A program made the translations under genes and the position numbers. A stretch of 64,000 bases of DNA from Acorus gramineus (Eukaryota; Streptophyta; Magnoliopsida; Acorales; Acoraceae): positions 11,205,603-11,269,602 of the forward strand of contig CM060852.1 in assembly GCA_030737835.1 (NCBI GenBank). The letters run 5' to 3'. Every line of letters starts with the position of its first letter. Position 1 is the stretch's first letter. The notes beneath the pieces are model-generated. The model did no database searches, had not been told where the DNA came from, and was given only the letters and a program-made list of their open reading frames with translations. Below are positions 14,954 through 33,400 of this stretch, in pieces.

Positions 14954-17701
14954 CTATATATTTGCATTCTCCATATTCCTTGTGCAGCAGCTCCTAGGTA
15001 TATGGATCTTGTGAAAATTTGGCTCCTTCGGGATTGTCGCAAACCATTTTTTACGTTGTCTCGTGCCTGCTGCAGCACTGCTATGAGATGGTGGGGCATC
15101 AGAGAATGGTGTCTTGTTGGGTTCAGTAGAGACCTCTTTTAAACTCTTTGTTGTTGCTGTTGCACTGCACAATGTGTAAGAACAAGCAAATTCGCAAAGA
15201 CTTTTTGTTCATTACAAATTCAGGACTTCATGTATGAAGACACAAACCTTTGAGCCCTCACAGATTTTTCTGGTGAAGATGCAGGTTTCACAGTATTGGT
15301 CTGCAACGTTTGAGTCTCTTCCTCTTCCTTTATGTTTTCCAACTGCATAACAAAGTTGCTTCAGAAATTTAATCATTAAAACACCAGCAAAAATTCAAGA
15401 GGACTAAAACTCTCCTACCTTCTGTCTTCGAGTGGTTGTGATCCTGCATGTCTGGGTTTTGCCCTCTCTTACTGAATGGGATCTCATTTGTTGCTGTGAA
15501 TTGCAAGTACTACTTCAGCTACTAAAAGAATTGCAAAACTGGGTACGCTATTTCCTTTTACAAATGAAACAGAATCTTCTGCACTGCAGAAGTCATACAA
15601 ACATAACTTACCTGCGTCTTGCTCTTTTGTGGCTTTAATAATGTGCTCCCATTTGGAAGCTTCACAGCCATTTCAGTTGTTTTCTGATGAGTGTCAAGGT
15701 TTAGCCTTCTCTCCAAGTTGGCTTCCTTCAGAATTCCTCTTTCCTAAAAACATTCAGTCCTTCCATCAGTACCACAAGTATAAAAATTACAATTTTTTTT
15801 TAAACAAAAAAATCGAAAGAGATTAATTAGTTTTACATACATCAGTTCTGAACCTGAAAGGCTTGGGGTTCGTCGGCTTCATTTTCTTGTACTTCAATCC
15901 CTGAGAACCGGTGGTCTTCACACAGCTTCCTTTAACCTACACAATGTTTGAAATCCAAACAACACATTTTAAAAACCAATGCTTAAGATGATAATTACAC
16001 TAAGTGATCAAGCCAAAACTTGATGAATGTGAAGTACCTTCTGAAGAATTTCACCACACTCATGCTGGCTGTGATTTTCCTTTGACTCATTGGTTTTTAT
16101 GGATGTATCTCTGGAATCAGTTCGAATGAATCATAACCATCAGGAGTTCATGAAGAACAACATAAGCGAATGTAAAAACGAAAGCTTCGAGGTGGAGATG
16201 TTACCTTATATCATGGGATGACAATGCATTTTCTTTATCATCATCATTGCTGTGGCAAGCATTCTCTAGGCATGGAAAATTTTCATTTCTGACTTCCACA
16301 GAAGTAGTCTGGTCCTGTGCTTCTTCAACAGTCTCGAACACCGAACCTTTCTGTTCAACATTCTTCTCCCCCAATTGTTTTAATGGAGAATCATTTCCCT
16401 TATCATCAACCACCAAGGATTCATAATTCTCTTCAACAAGGGACAACCTTTCTGATGGTTCAGGTTCATCTACTCCATTAGTAGTTGTGGAGCCACTATG
16501 CATAGACTTTCTTGAAACATCCGAACTCTCATCAATCTCCATAACCTCGTTAGACCCATAATCCATCCCTTCACCATTCTCACAATCTGGACCACCAGAT
16601 AAAGTCATTCTTTCCGTGTTTTGCAGCTTTTGAGCTCGCAAACTTGATTTAGAACCCAAAGAGACAGGTGCAGAACATTTAGGATCATTGGCTGCACTTC
16701 TGGATGACTTAGCATCTCGCGCCTGACTGCCTATTTTAAGCTTCTTCACTTCATTGCATATATCTTTCAGTGGGGCAGAACAGTTCGACGACATCGAATT
16801 CCCCTTTGTCTTCCTCGGAGTATCAAAGTCCAGAGCCTTTGCTGCTGTATTCTCCTTGATCACACCAGGGTCTGCACTTCCCTTCCTAACACTTCGAAAT
16901 GGTTCCTGGTTCAAGGGGCATCTCCTGTTCCTTGGTGTTGTGTAGGCCTTCTCTGCAACCAAAGACTTCTTCGCCTTTGCTTGCTTGGGGGTCATTGTCA
17001 TCGTTTTAGGATCTGGTGCGGGCTTGCTCATTCTTGTAATCCTTTCTTTAGCAGACTTCGCAGGCGCAGAGAGCGGACATTTCATAGTTGGCCTAATAAA
17101 AATAAAAAATTTATCATTGTAGCCTTTCAAAAATGTTTTGTGGAAAAATTTCTGTGGATCAAAATTTCATAAGCATACTTCAAAGCTCTTCGTTTTAGTG
17201 CCTTCTGAAGTTGAACATTGGGACTTCTTGCTTCCATGACCTATTGACAATAGAATAGAAAAGCATCACATACACAGTAAAAGCAAAGGACCCTGTCAAT
17301 GGAGTAGAATCAAAGACAAACCCGAAGAACAAAATTCCTGTAAAGCTCATCAGGATCCACTTGTTCATGCTTCTGGTCACAACCTGAAAAACCCCATATC
17401 ATCAGAACATGAAACAAAGCCCCACAAGAACACACAGGAGCAAACCCACTATGAAAAAAAAGCTTAAAAACACACTGGGCAATTAAGATTCACAAATTGG
17501 AAGAAAAAAAAAATGTGAAGAGAACTCTTGGGACTCACCGATGCGCACGCAGAACCAAGACCCATCATCGGGAGGAGCCCTATCGGGGACGGTGAAGTCG
17601 ACGAACTTGGGCGCGTCAATGTCTTCGTAGACGCGATCCTCTTTGTCGTCCATGGCCGTCCTCCTCCTCCCCTCCCTCAAGTCCTTCATAATCCTTTCCA
17701 T
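14954..17701 (-). CDS. Putative TPX2-related mitotic microtubule-associated protein with KEN box
   Basis: Ten exons on the minus strand, listed 5' to 3': 17701-17539, 17383-17322, 17240-17179, 17092-16205, 16110-16038, 15936-15841, 15743-15612, 15493-15419, 15342-15248 and 15164-14954, giving 618 aa. The N-terminus has RVYEDIDAPKFVDFTVP, which resembles the hydrophobic Aurora-binding segment at the start of TPX2. It is followed by WFCVRIGCDQKHE and NFVLRVMEARSPNVQLQKAL. The middle is low-complexity, basic and Ser-rich, and carries a KEN box (NDDDKENALSS, residues 382-384), an APC/C degradation signal. Near 435-450, KKMKPTNPKPFRFRTDERG resembles a TPX2-type motif, and the C-terminus has PKEPNFHKIHIPRSC. 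The plant-specific conserved ends make a real gene very likely. The TPX2-like assignment is my inference and the exact family name is uncertain. Two MSA boxes lie upstream. Confidence 0.72.
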
Positions 17702-17831
17702 GCCCCCTAAAATCTGAAAATGTCTTCTATTCTTCCAAATCTGGGTTTTTGATTCTCTATTTCACACACAACACACTCTGTTTTGTTGTTCTAGAGGGGG
17801 CTATAATGGGGTGTTTGTGTTTGAAGAAAAC

Positions 17832-17842
17832 TAGCCGTTAGA
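17832..17842 (-). promoter_or_regulatory. MSA element (G2/M, MYB3R site)
   Basis: On the minus strand this reads TCTAACGGCTA, a perfect match to the mitosis-specific activator consensus YCYAACGGYYA bound by three-repeat MYB (MYB3R) factors. It lies about 130 bp upstream of the ATG of the TPX2-related gene and in the direction of that gene. Confidence 0.6.
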
Positions 17843-17910
17843 GGCGCTTCGGACAGGTTTTATTAAAAAAAAAAGGGCGTCTTTAAACGGACACTGGCAA
17901 TAATTGAAGG

Positions 17911-17921
17911 TGACCGTTGGT
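17911..17921 (-). promoter_or_regulatory. Second MSA-like element
   Basis: The minus strand reads ACCAACGGTCA, matching 10 of 11 positions of the MSA consensus including the invariant AACGG core. It lies about 210 bp upstream of the same ATG and in the same orientation as the first element. Paired MSA boxes are usual in G2/M-phase plant genes. Confidence 0.5.
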
Positions 17922-19033
17922 TTTTGATGGGCATTTCGGGGATTTCAGTGTGTACTTTTTTCCTACAAAGATTGACACGGGATTTTTATATATACACCCC
18001 TGTAAATATTTAATATTGTTGAACTCTCCCTGTCAAAAACACCTTTGTAAAAATGACCCTCGACATTTTTTTAAGTGAATGATCATGATTACTTTGGTAT
18101 TCTTTTACATGGGTGAAAATATAAAGTATAATTCTGACAAAGTCATTGTACTAACGTTTAACCAAAATATATTAGATTGGGGGTATGGATCAAGGTGGTA
18201 TATTAGAGAGTCATGATTTAATCAAAATTTTGGGGCTTATTAACTTTTTCATATATATAGAATTCGGTAGTTATTCAATTTTCATAATTGTGATTAGTTA
18301 TATAAGATAATAAATTTGATAGTTTATTTAATAAATTTATAATATATGTATGATGTAGATTTTTTTGCAAATCAGATGTATTGATATTTATATCAATATT
18401 TCAGATATATAAATATCAGATGGTTTTTATTTTCTATATACATATTCAAAACTATTATAATATCTCTTTCAAATAATAGACAATTCTAAGTAACTGGCAC
18501 CACTTTATAACAATTAATTAGGCTTATTCCGGTCCCCTACAGATGCACGTGCCGCATGGTCCGTCCACGTATCCCCAACCAGACTGTCTCATGCCAGCTC
18601 ATTTTCTGGCCTTCCAATGTCACTTCCAATTATCCGTCCAATCCGTCCACCCCTCGTGGCAAGACCGATCAGTACCGACACGAAGACCAGCGGACCCGCA
18701 GAATGGACGCGAACAACGGACACGAACCACTTGAAGAAACACCTCTCCATCGTATGGTCCCCCATTCGTCTGCAACTCGCCCTCGGAAACCGTCAAATTT
18801 ACCTCTCCTACCCTCATCAGCCAGAATGATATCTCATAATATTTAAGGGCATTTTGGTCAAATGGCCCTCCCCAAATGCTTCACCATTAAAAAATGCTGG
18901 TGATCCGAAACCTAACCAGGTTCGACCCACCGTCTCGGCTCCTCCGGCGATTGCGCGAAAAGACCGAAATACCCCCTCACGATTGGGTGGGGCCCCTCCG
19001 ATTCTCCTTTGACGACAAAGGTCCGTGTCTCCG
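17922..19033. other. Shared upstream region of divergent genes
   Basis: AT-rich DNA runs from about 17960 to 18530. A GC-richer block follows (18540-18830) immediately upstream of squalene epoxidase 1 and includes a GCACGTGC palindrome (G-box core CACGTG) at about 18545-18552. The open frames in the GC-rich block overlap on both strands, have no family signature and are taken as chance. Confidence 0.4.
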
Positions 19034-19043
19034 CCTATATAGG
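19034..19043 (+). promoter_or_regulatory. TATA box of squalene epoxidase 1
   Basis: CCTATATAGG sits about 46 bp before ATG 19089 and implies a very short 5' UTR of roughly 20 nt. The position and sequence fit a plant TATA box. The start site itself is not shown. Confidence 0.5.
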
Positions 19044-19088
19044 CAGTCGACGAAGCCCAGGGAGGGACGGAGGAGGGAGAGATTCGAA

Positions 19089-22451
<3,363 letters not shown>

Positions 22452-22905
22452 ACTGCGAAGATGGTCTGACCTTTAAGAGAGGTGGAGAGCTAATGATTAT
22501 TTGTGGAGATATTATTTTGTCTCGATAATGGTACTGCACAAAACAATTGATGTTGTATATCTGCATAAGCAGCATGTATGATCATCCACTATGGGAGGAC
22601 ATTTTCACTTTGTACCATCATTTAGACCCTCCACTTGTTTTCTCTCGTCTGTAATTCTTACTTTGCAATTATATTTGATAAATGATGGGGATCCAATTAG
22701 AGTTAGAGCACTTGCTTGGTATTTCTTCTGATCCAAATGTTCAATTTCTGTGTGGATCATCAACAAAAGCTACATGATTATTATTTTCTTCCCTTGGTTT
22801 ATTTGGTTTTGTTTCCTGTCATTTTACTACTATTATGTGATTCGAATCCCTGTAACAAAATAAGATTCCAAAAAAGATTGTTATTTGCTTTGTTAGAATA
22901 AATTC

Positions 22906-23210
22906 AATAGCTATGCCTGAATAATCTAGATAAACTCTAAGAATGATTTTAAGGATTAAAATATTTCAATGGATTAAAATATCTTTCTAAATAATTACCT
23001 CACACACATCAAACATTAGAATTGTCATTTACATGGTTATAAATACTTATCAATCACTTATCTTCGTTTAATTTGATCCAAAATGAACCAAAACAACACC
23101 GGAATTTTTTTTTTTTTTTTAAACCTTTTCATGAGAATAACAAAAATCAACCAAACAAAAATAGAAGTCTTACTCTGCAGTAGACTGTTATCAATCCTGG
23201 TATAGCTATC
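22906..23210. mobile_element. MITE between the two squalene epoxidases
   Basis: The ends ATAGCTATGCCTGAATAATC (left) and, as reverse complement on the right, ATAGCTATACCAGGATTGAT are inverted. The inner GAGAATAAC...CAACCAAACAAAAAT segment links it to the element in the bHLH intron (2075-2480) and to 56011-56454. It has no coding capacity and fills much of the 1-kb gap between the tandem genes. Confidence 0.6.
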
Positions 23211-23449
23211 CACGATGGATAGTATTGTCGGGATTGAGTCTTTGGAAGAGTCATGCCATAAATGCTGATCATGCCTTTCATGTGAAGTGAACCCTTTAAC
23301 TAACACAAAATGTGTAGCAGTACAGGTTTACAACTGCATAATATGAATTCATCAACTTTGAGTCATGCAAACAACTGCGGTTTTGTTTATACATCAACAG
23401 GAAAGCAGAGAAACTAAAAAAAAAGATCAAGAGAGAGTAGAACAAAGAG

Positions 23450-26627
<3,178 letters not shown>

Positions 26628-27267
26628 TAGAACTCCTTGTCCAAAGTGAACTTTGAAGAAAAGCAATCTAATCTGTTATACCGGTGTCAGTGATGGTCCT
26701 CTAGCATTTGTTGTATGCCAAAATGGAGGCATGCATGATTAATTCCAGTGGCATTAGCACTTACTATATAGCTTTTCTTGATATGTATGTAAAGGAGCAA
26801 TTCATTCAGGCTTTTAAAACAAGTTGCCAGAACCTCAATTCTCCTCTCCTCTTCATCTTAACAAACAGGCAATCTTCGCATTAGAAGTTATTTTATTGCA
26901 AGACGAAGATTTGTTGAAAAAAATAAATGCTATGTCCAGTATCGTTTGTGATTTGTGGTCCGCCCACAGCTTTGAATCTTTGAAGCTAATGAAATACACT
27001 TATAGGAATTAATACATATTGAAATGAATTATTTTTATATTTTTTTATAATAAAGTATATATTGAGATAATATAATATATTGTGCCTTAGTGACATGATT
27101 GTATCAGCGCCTCTGTGAACGAATGATATCTCGTTGAATGAGCTGTGATCATCGTTTTGGCGGGAGCAATCAATGTTCGAAATCAGGGTGTTTAAGCTAA
27201 TCATCGTTAAATCTGAGCTGTCGAATCTGTTTAAATCCAGACCGTCAATCTGAGCTTGATGAGCTTA
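26628..27267. other. 3' flank of squalene epoxidase 2
   Basis: The first part is probably 3' UTR. The former coding continuation in another frame is noted in the gene entry. The rest, to about 27100, is AT-rich without a recognisable gene. Confidence 0.4.
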
Positions 27268-27344
27268 CACGTGCGCACGAACAGGCAGTGCTGGACTGTC
27301 ACGTGAGCTTCACTTTCAGAACTGGAGCTCGTACTATTTATATA
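27268..27344 (+). promoter_or_regulatory. Promoter of MUSTANG-type gene: two CACGTG boxes and TATA
   Basis: G-box cores (CACGTG) lie at 27268-27273 and 27300-27305, and a TATTTATATA box at about 27335-27344. This places transcription start near 27370, about 890 bp before the start codon, and implies a long leader. The leader region 27400-28230 has U-rich stretches and an acceptor-like TTTGAAGTAG near 28210, so a 5' UTR intron is likely. That is an inference. Confidence 0.5.
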
Positions 27345-28259
27345 ATGACTAAACTACCCCTCGAATTTAGTACAATGACGGTGGGAGATTTATTTTTGCC
27401 CTTTCAGGGATGACCTAATCAACCCCAATCTTTCGTCAGAATCCCCAAATAGGGTTCCATCGTCTCCGTCTCCGTCTCCGACACCCTCCCCCCTTTGACG
27501 GCGGCGAATCCTTCTCTCTCCGCCGTCGATCGCAGATTCTGAAGCCGTCTCGATAGGTTCTTGAGGCGTTTCAAAGCAGAGGAGACGAAAAACGGGAGAG
27601 ATTTTGGGCCAAATTTGACGATTTTGGGTGAAATGAAGCTCTTTTTGTTCTCTCCTTGTGATCATGATGTTTTTGTATGTTTTTTTGTCCCTAACGAAGG
27701 TTCGCTGTAGAGCTTAAAAAAAAGGTGCCTTTTTTTTTTTTCGTTTTTTAAAATTTTTACCGGATCTTGCACTTCGGGTAGATTTTCAGCCATTAAAGAT
27801 GCTTTTTTTTAAAATTGGATTCTGTTTATTTATGCACACGCGTTTGTGTTTTTTTAAAAAAACTTCTTCTGAATGTTCATATCATTCTAAAAAATGACAG
27901 GCATATCCCTTGTGTTTTTTCAAGTTAATGGTGTTTCTTTTGTGATCTGGGTTGGTGTTCTTTTTGTAGATTTTGAGGTCCCATCTAATCTTATGTTAAA
28001 AGAGATACTCAATTTTGATAAAGTTCAGAACTTGATATACATATCCAACACTGTCTTACAAGATTTCAAATTTGTACATCAATAAATGTATCTCAAGTAG
28101 AAAAGTTCATCCTTTCCATTCTCTCCTTGAAATTTGACTACATCCCCAACTGAAAGTGCCTTGTTTTTCATCTGGGCATATTAGTCTGTTGAACCTGCTG
28201 ATTTGAAGTAGTGTTATGAGCAGCAAAGGAAGCCGTTTTGAATCAGAAGGTGCATCAAA

Positions 28260-30044
28260 ATGGAGGAGAATTGCTATTCTCTGGCAGAGAAGCCAGAGGA
28301 CTTTATTTTAGCGGTAGGCCAAGAGTTCCCCGACGTGAAGACCTTTCGAAAGATAATCAGAGACGCTGCGATCGCGCAACACTTTGAGCTTCGGATACTA
28401 AAGAGCGACTTGATCCGTTTCTACGCCAAGTGCGCAAAGGAAGGGTGCCCGTGGAAGATACGAGCCGTAAAGCTTCCCAGTGTCCCCACCTTCATAATTA
28501 AGAACATTGAAGGAGCTCACACATGTGGCAAGAACGCACAATTGGGTCATCACCAGGCATCGGTGGATTGGATAGTGAGCTTGATTGAGAAGCGCCTACG
28601 GGACAATGTCAATTACAAACCAAAAGAGATATCAGAGGACATTCAAAGGCAATATGGGATCAAGATACCGTACAAGCAAGCCTGGCGAGCGAAGGAACGG
28701 GGTTTGGCAGCCATATATGGATCGTCCGAGGAGAGTTATAGCCTTCTTCCTGCTTATTGTGCGCAGATCATAAAGACCAACCCTGGTAGCATTGCCCAAG
28801 TGTTCGCCACTGGATCAGACTATCGGTTTCAAAGACTGTTTGTTTCTTTCCATGCGTCGATTCATGGTTTCTTGAATGGGTGTTTGCCTCTTATTGGGTT
28901 AGGTTCAATGGAGTTGAAGAGCAAGTATTTGGGTTCCCTTCTATCTGTAACGTCTTTTGATGCTGATGGGGGGCTGTTCCCTCTCGCGTTCGGAGTTGTT
29001 GATGTTGAAAATGATGAGAGTTGGATGTGGTTCGTGTCAGAGTTGCATAAGCTGTTGGAGATGAATGCAGAGTCTGTGCCGCAGCTCACAATCCTGTCGG
29101 ATGGTCGGAAAATCATAGGGGATGCGGTGAGGAGGAAGTTCCCCAACGCGTTCCATGGAATTTGCGTGAGCCACTTGAGCGAGTCCATCGGTAGAGAGTT
29201 CAAGAACATGAGGCTCAATCAACTCCTCTGGAAGGCGGCTTTGTCGACCACCACAATCGGCTTCAAAGAAAGATTAGCAGAGATTGAAGAAGTCTGTCCT
29301 GAAGCGGCCAAGTGGGTCCAGCAGATTCCGCCTTCCCGGTGGGCTCTCCCATATTTTGAAGGTCCGAGGTTCGGTCACCTCTCCTCAAACATCGAGGAGT
29401 TCAACAAATGGATCGTCGAGGCTCGTGAACTCCCCATAATCCAAGTCATAGAGCGGATCCACACGAAGCTGTTGGAGGAGTTCAAAGAGCGCAGGGAGAG
29501 GAGCTCGTCGTGGACTTCAGTGCTCGCACCATCCGCGGAGAAGAGGAAGTCAGAGGCGCATGCACACGTCAATGAATACCAAGTACTCAGGTCGGATGAA
29601 GTGGAGTTTGAGGTATTGTCGGCTGCCCGTTCTGAGATAGTGAACATCGGCGCCCACACCTGTTCTTGCCGTGATTGGCAGCTCCACGGGATACCGTGCT
29701 CGCACGCCATCGCGGCTGTCCTCTCATGCAGGAAGGACGTGTATGAATTCACTGATGAGTGGTTCACGGTCGCCAAGTATCGTGAGACGTATTCGAAGGT
29801 GCTGCATCCGATACCAGACAAAGGCGATTGGGGTGGGGAAAATGAGGGCCTGGCAGAGGAGGACGGTAGGGTTGTCCGGCCTCCGAAGTGTCGGCGGCCT
29901 CCCGGTCGGCCTGAGAAGAAGCGATTGACCGTGGAGGACGGTTGTCGGGAAAAGCATACCGTGCATTGCAGCCGGTGCAACCAGACTGGACACTATAAGA
30001 GGACGTGCAGAGTGGAAGTTGTTCCGCAGTTAGAGTACTCATAG
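28260..30044 (+). CDS. MUSTANG (MUG)-type domesticated MULE transposase
   Basis: Intronless, 594 aa. The N-terminal MuDR domain is at about 19-88 (FPDVKTFRK ... CAKEGCPWKIRA ... GAHTC). A conserved block (YKPKEISEDIQRQYG, YKQAWRAKE) comes next. The MULE transposase core lies at about 195-300 (KSKYLGSLLSVTSFDADGG, FPLAFGVVDVENDESWMW, LSDGRKIIGDAV). A SWIM zinc finger follows at about 468-485 (CSCRDW...GIPCSH), then a basic GRP-rich linker (RRPPGRPEKK) and a CCHC zinc knuckle at about 570-583 (CSRCNQTGHYKRTC). The order and the wording of the motifs match the angiosperm MUSTANG family, host genes derived from Mutator transposases that act in growth and flowering. No terminal inverted repeats were seen around it. 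The position of the first catalytic Asp of the DDE triad is Gly215. The protein is probably nuclear. Confidence 0.87.
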   Translation: MEENCYSLAEKPEDFILAVGQEFPDVKTFRKIIRDAAIAQHFELRILKSDLIRFYAKCAKEGCPWKIRAVKLPSVPTFIIKNIEGAHTCGKNAQLGHHQASVDWIVSLIEKRLRDNVNYKPKEISEDIQRQYGIKIPYKQAWRAKERGLAAIYGSSEESYSLLPAYCAQIIKTNPGSIAQVFATGSDYRFQRLFVSFHASIHGFLNGCLPLIGLGSMELKSKYLGSLLSVTSFDADGGLFPLAFGVVDVENDESWMWFVSELHKLLEMNAESVPQLTILSDGRKIIGDAVRRKFPNAFHGICVSHLSESIGREFKNMRLNQLLWKAALSTTTIGFKERLAEIEEVCPEAAKWVQQIPPSRWALPYFEGPRFGHLSSNIEEFNKWIVEARELPIIQVIERIHTKLLEEFKERRERSSSWTSVLAPSAEKRKSEAHAHVNEYQVLRSDEVEFEVLSAARSEIVNIGAHTCSCRDWQLHGIPCSHAIAAVLSCRKDVYEFTDEWFTVAKYRETYSKVLHPIPDKGDWGGENEGLAEEDGRVVRPPKCRRPPGRPEKKRLTVEDGCREKHTVHCSRCNQTGHYKRTCRVEVVPQLEYS

Positions 30045-30496
30045 CTTCTGCATCTTTTTTTTTTTTTTTTCAATCAGGCTGTAGACTTGCATGTGAGTTT
30101 TATTCGGGTGAGTTGTTAACCCTTTGAAGGTATATGTTACTGTGAAAATATTTGTTGTTCAGTTCAATTTCTTTATACCTTTGATCATTCGTATTGTATG
30201 GACATGATAGAGGGGTCATGCATGACAAAATTTTGTTTATTTAACTCATACATTTACACATCTACTATCAGGACTTCAAATGCCTGATGTATATACACAT
30301 TAATGTATCAAGGAACATAGTCTCACTGAAGAGAGCATCTTGAATGCCTCACTCGACTATCTCTTCTAAGATATAAATTAAATGTGCATTCAAAACTGCC
30401 ATGACCAACAGACAGTGAAGCTTGACTGGGTTCGCTCAGACTTTCTTGGTGCATTGTGCAGATCTTGGCCTTGGCAGCCTCTGCTTATAGCACTGC
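30045..30496. other. Convergent 3' UTRs
   Basis: These 450 bp separate the 3' end of the MUSTANG-type gene from the 3' end of the minus-strand J-domain gene. There is a T-run at about 30055-30070 and nothing else recognisable. Confidence 0.5.
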
Positions 30497-33400
30497 TTAC
30501 ACTCCAGTCTTCCTCTCTTCTTTTATTGCTTCATAGGATGTCATGACATCTTTGAACTTGGCCTCAGCAGCCTCTGCAACACACAAAAAAGAAAGGATTC
30601 CTATTTAGTTTGACAGAATGGCACACCAGCGATCACAACACAGACAGTTCCTGACCTCTGTTGTTCGGATTTTGATCTGGGTGGTACTCCATTGCCTTTG
30701 CTCTGAAGGCGGTCTGCAAACATTTTTGAAACAACCTTATCAGACAAAAGCATTCTGGTTGTGTAACAGAACAAAGTGTCAGGTTTTCAAGATCGACTTC
30801 AAATCAGTAATGGCATTTCACAAAAACTTGACCCAAGGAAAAATGTGAGTACCTTAACCTCGGCATCAGAGTATGGTTTTGCCCTTGACCTATAACAGGA
30901 GAGACCATTGTCCATCAGTTATGACAACACTTGCGAAATCTCCGCAACAAAATCTAACAGGGATCATCACATCTTAATAAGAGCATCGCTGTTACGATGT
31001 CACAAAGATGACAGAAGAATAAAGGGAGGCCAAACTGATGCCCATGTGCAATATATTAATTAACAGTGAACATTTTAGTCAAAAGAAATGGCAAATACAT
31101 ACCTGTCAAGCCCTATAACTGAGTAGTGATGTGACATTGCATAAGTTCCACTTTCCGTAGGCATTGATCTGGAATTGTTAGCTCTTCGATCTTTGAAGGA
31201 GGATTCTGTTTTCCAGTACCAGTCATCCCTTTGGAAGGATTGGTGATATGTTCCTGGACCATTCTCCTTCCAACTCTCATAGCTTTTATTGTGTTTATTT
31301 CTTGCTCTATTGAATACGTTTTGCATTCGTCTTATACGCTCCTGAATATACCCCAAAAAACAAAGGTTAGACGCCTGAATAAAGAAAAACAATCAAATGT
31401 TCATCACATAACAAAAAAGAAAAAAGGATACCATAATTTTGTTAAGTCTAGAAATATAATACAGCCACATAAAAATATGCCATGACGATAACTGAGGATA
31501 TGTGCACCAGAAATGCAGTGCAGAAAACAACTTACTGCAATACAGCAATAGAATAGCCAGTTCTATAAAATGAAGCTCTTCAGCAATATCAATATGATTT
31601 GGACCAACAGGAATAGCGGAAATAGATTATTTAATCCATTGTTAGATTAATGTCTGAGAATTCTAAATAGAATATATCCATTACCCATTAATAAAATCCT
31701 CAAAAGATGAAAACAATTCATGAATAATGAGATCCTATTTTTTTTAAAAAAAAAAAAAAAAAACCAATGAGTTATATTCAAAATCCACAACATGGACGAG
31801 AATGACGAAAAAGGAGTTGGTAAGGGACGAGGATGGTGAACTCTACTATGATTATTAGATAGAGATTTAAAGATTAGAGACTAGAGAGATATGAACTTAT
31901 TTATGTGTATCTGAGACTTTGGATTCTAATTTTTAAATCTGTAGTAGTGAAGTCACAGTTAGGTCATATATCGGGGTGTATGATAACTATTGAAAATTTT
32001 CCATGCTTTTCCTACTTTATCCTTTCTATTAACTTTTTTTAAAAAAAACAATCATGAGACTTTCACCTCCGCCTGTCTTTTAAAACACTGAGGCTAAATA
32101 TGAAAGATAGAGATGAGATGGAAATTTAAACATTAAAAATGATTGTTCAAAAAGCTCGATCCAAAGCATTTATTTAGTCATCTATTGGCCCATGCGCAAG
32201 CTAGTTGGAAAAGAAATTTTCAGAATTCAGAAAGCAACACAGGCACACTGCATACCTATCAACATAATGCTTTCATAGTCAACTTTTCCATCAATTCACT
32301 ATCAATAAGCTTGGATATCTTTTAAATTATAACAAAAAGACAACTAAAAGGCAACAAAACAAACAGCAGGAAAAACTAACCACTCTCTCTATCTCCTCCT
32401 CAATCTCCTCCTGTAATCGATGATTGTACCTTTTCCATGCTTTCTCATTGTAACTTGTGCGATATGTTTTCCATGATGAGTATGCCGAATGAGTTCTGTT
32501 CCACTTTCATATTCAAATAAAAATTAAAAAATAGTCAGTCAATGACAAGAATAAGAAGATAATAATCACAGGCGCATGGAAAACCAAATACACATGTATT
32601 AGCGCGATGAGAAGGATAAAAAAAAATTCTCACCACCATGCATGCAATGTAATGTAAAAGAAAATCATTCACAACTAGACAATATAAGACTTTATACTAA
32701 GAACTCATCACTAAGCAAATCAACAACTTCTAAGAAGTCAAATGAATTCTACACCTACAGCTGATTGTTGAGTTACATCGACATTTTGAACTTCCATCTA
32801 CATTTGGCCTTGTTTCCTATGTTCAGAACTAATTAATCATTTAATTGTTACCTCTGTCCATGTACTCCACTATCAGGGAAAAACAAGTGTCCATGAGATT
32901 GGTACATATGAATCCAACTCATATCCCTACGTATTCGAATAATTTCATTGAAATTCATTCGTATGTTATACACAAATCGTTATTGAACCCTTCATTGCCA
33001 ATTTGGTGATTCAAAATAACACCAAATTTTGGACCCTCCATGATTCCCTTAAGACATATTGCACTTTGCAAAGAATTCAGCATTAATGAAACTCATCACA
33101 TTTGTTTTATTTTAACTAAGATTCCAAAGATCACAGGACTGGCACTTAATAACATCTAATAGCCTGACCCAAGCTATCATATGCTGATTATCTAAAGATC
33201 TAAATTCAAACATTCCTGCAGAATAATTAATGATTTCACCCATTTTCACTATCAGTACCATGACAAAACACTCAAATGAACATAAAATAACACAGCACAA
33301 GCACCTGATTGAAGAATAAACAGATGGTTCTCCGCAATCGTCCAAACTGTCAATTCCAATTCCACACGAAAAAACCCAATCAGTGTGAAAAGCAAATACA

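Noticed and set aside
18556..18846. Overlapping open frames on both strands upstream of squalene epoxidase 1
   Set aside because: They fall in a GC-richer promoter block, overlap on both strands, and show no domain or codon bias.
27400..28230. A separate gene upstream of the MUSTANG-type gene
   Set aside because: The region has a TATA box before it and looks like a long leader with a probable 5' UTR intron. Its open frames have no signature.
29375..30042. Minus-strand open frames over the MUSTANG-type gene
   Set aside because: They are antisense shadows of a GC-rich conserved coding region, with no independent signature.
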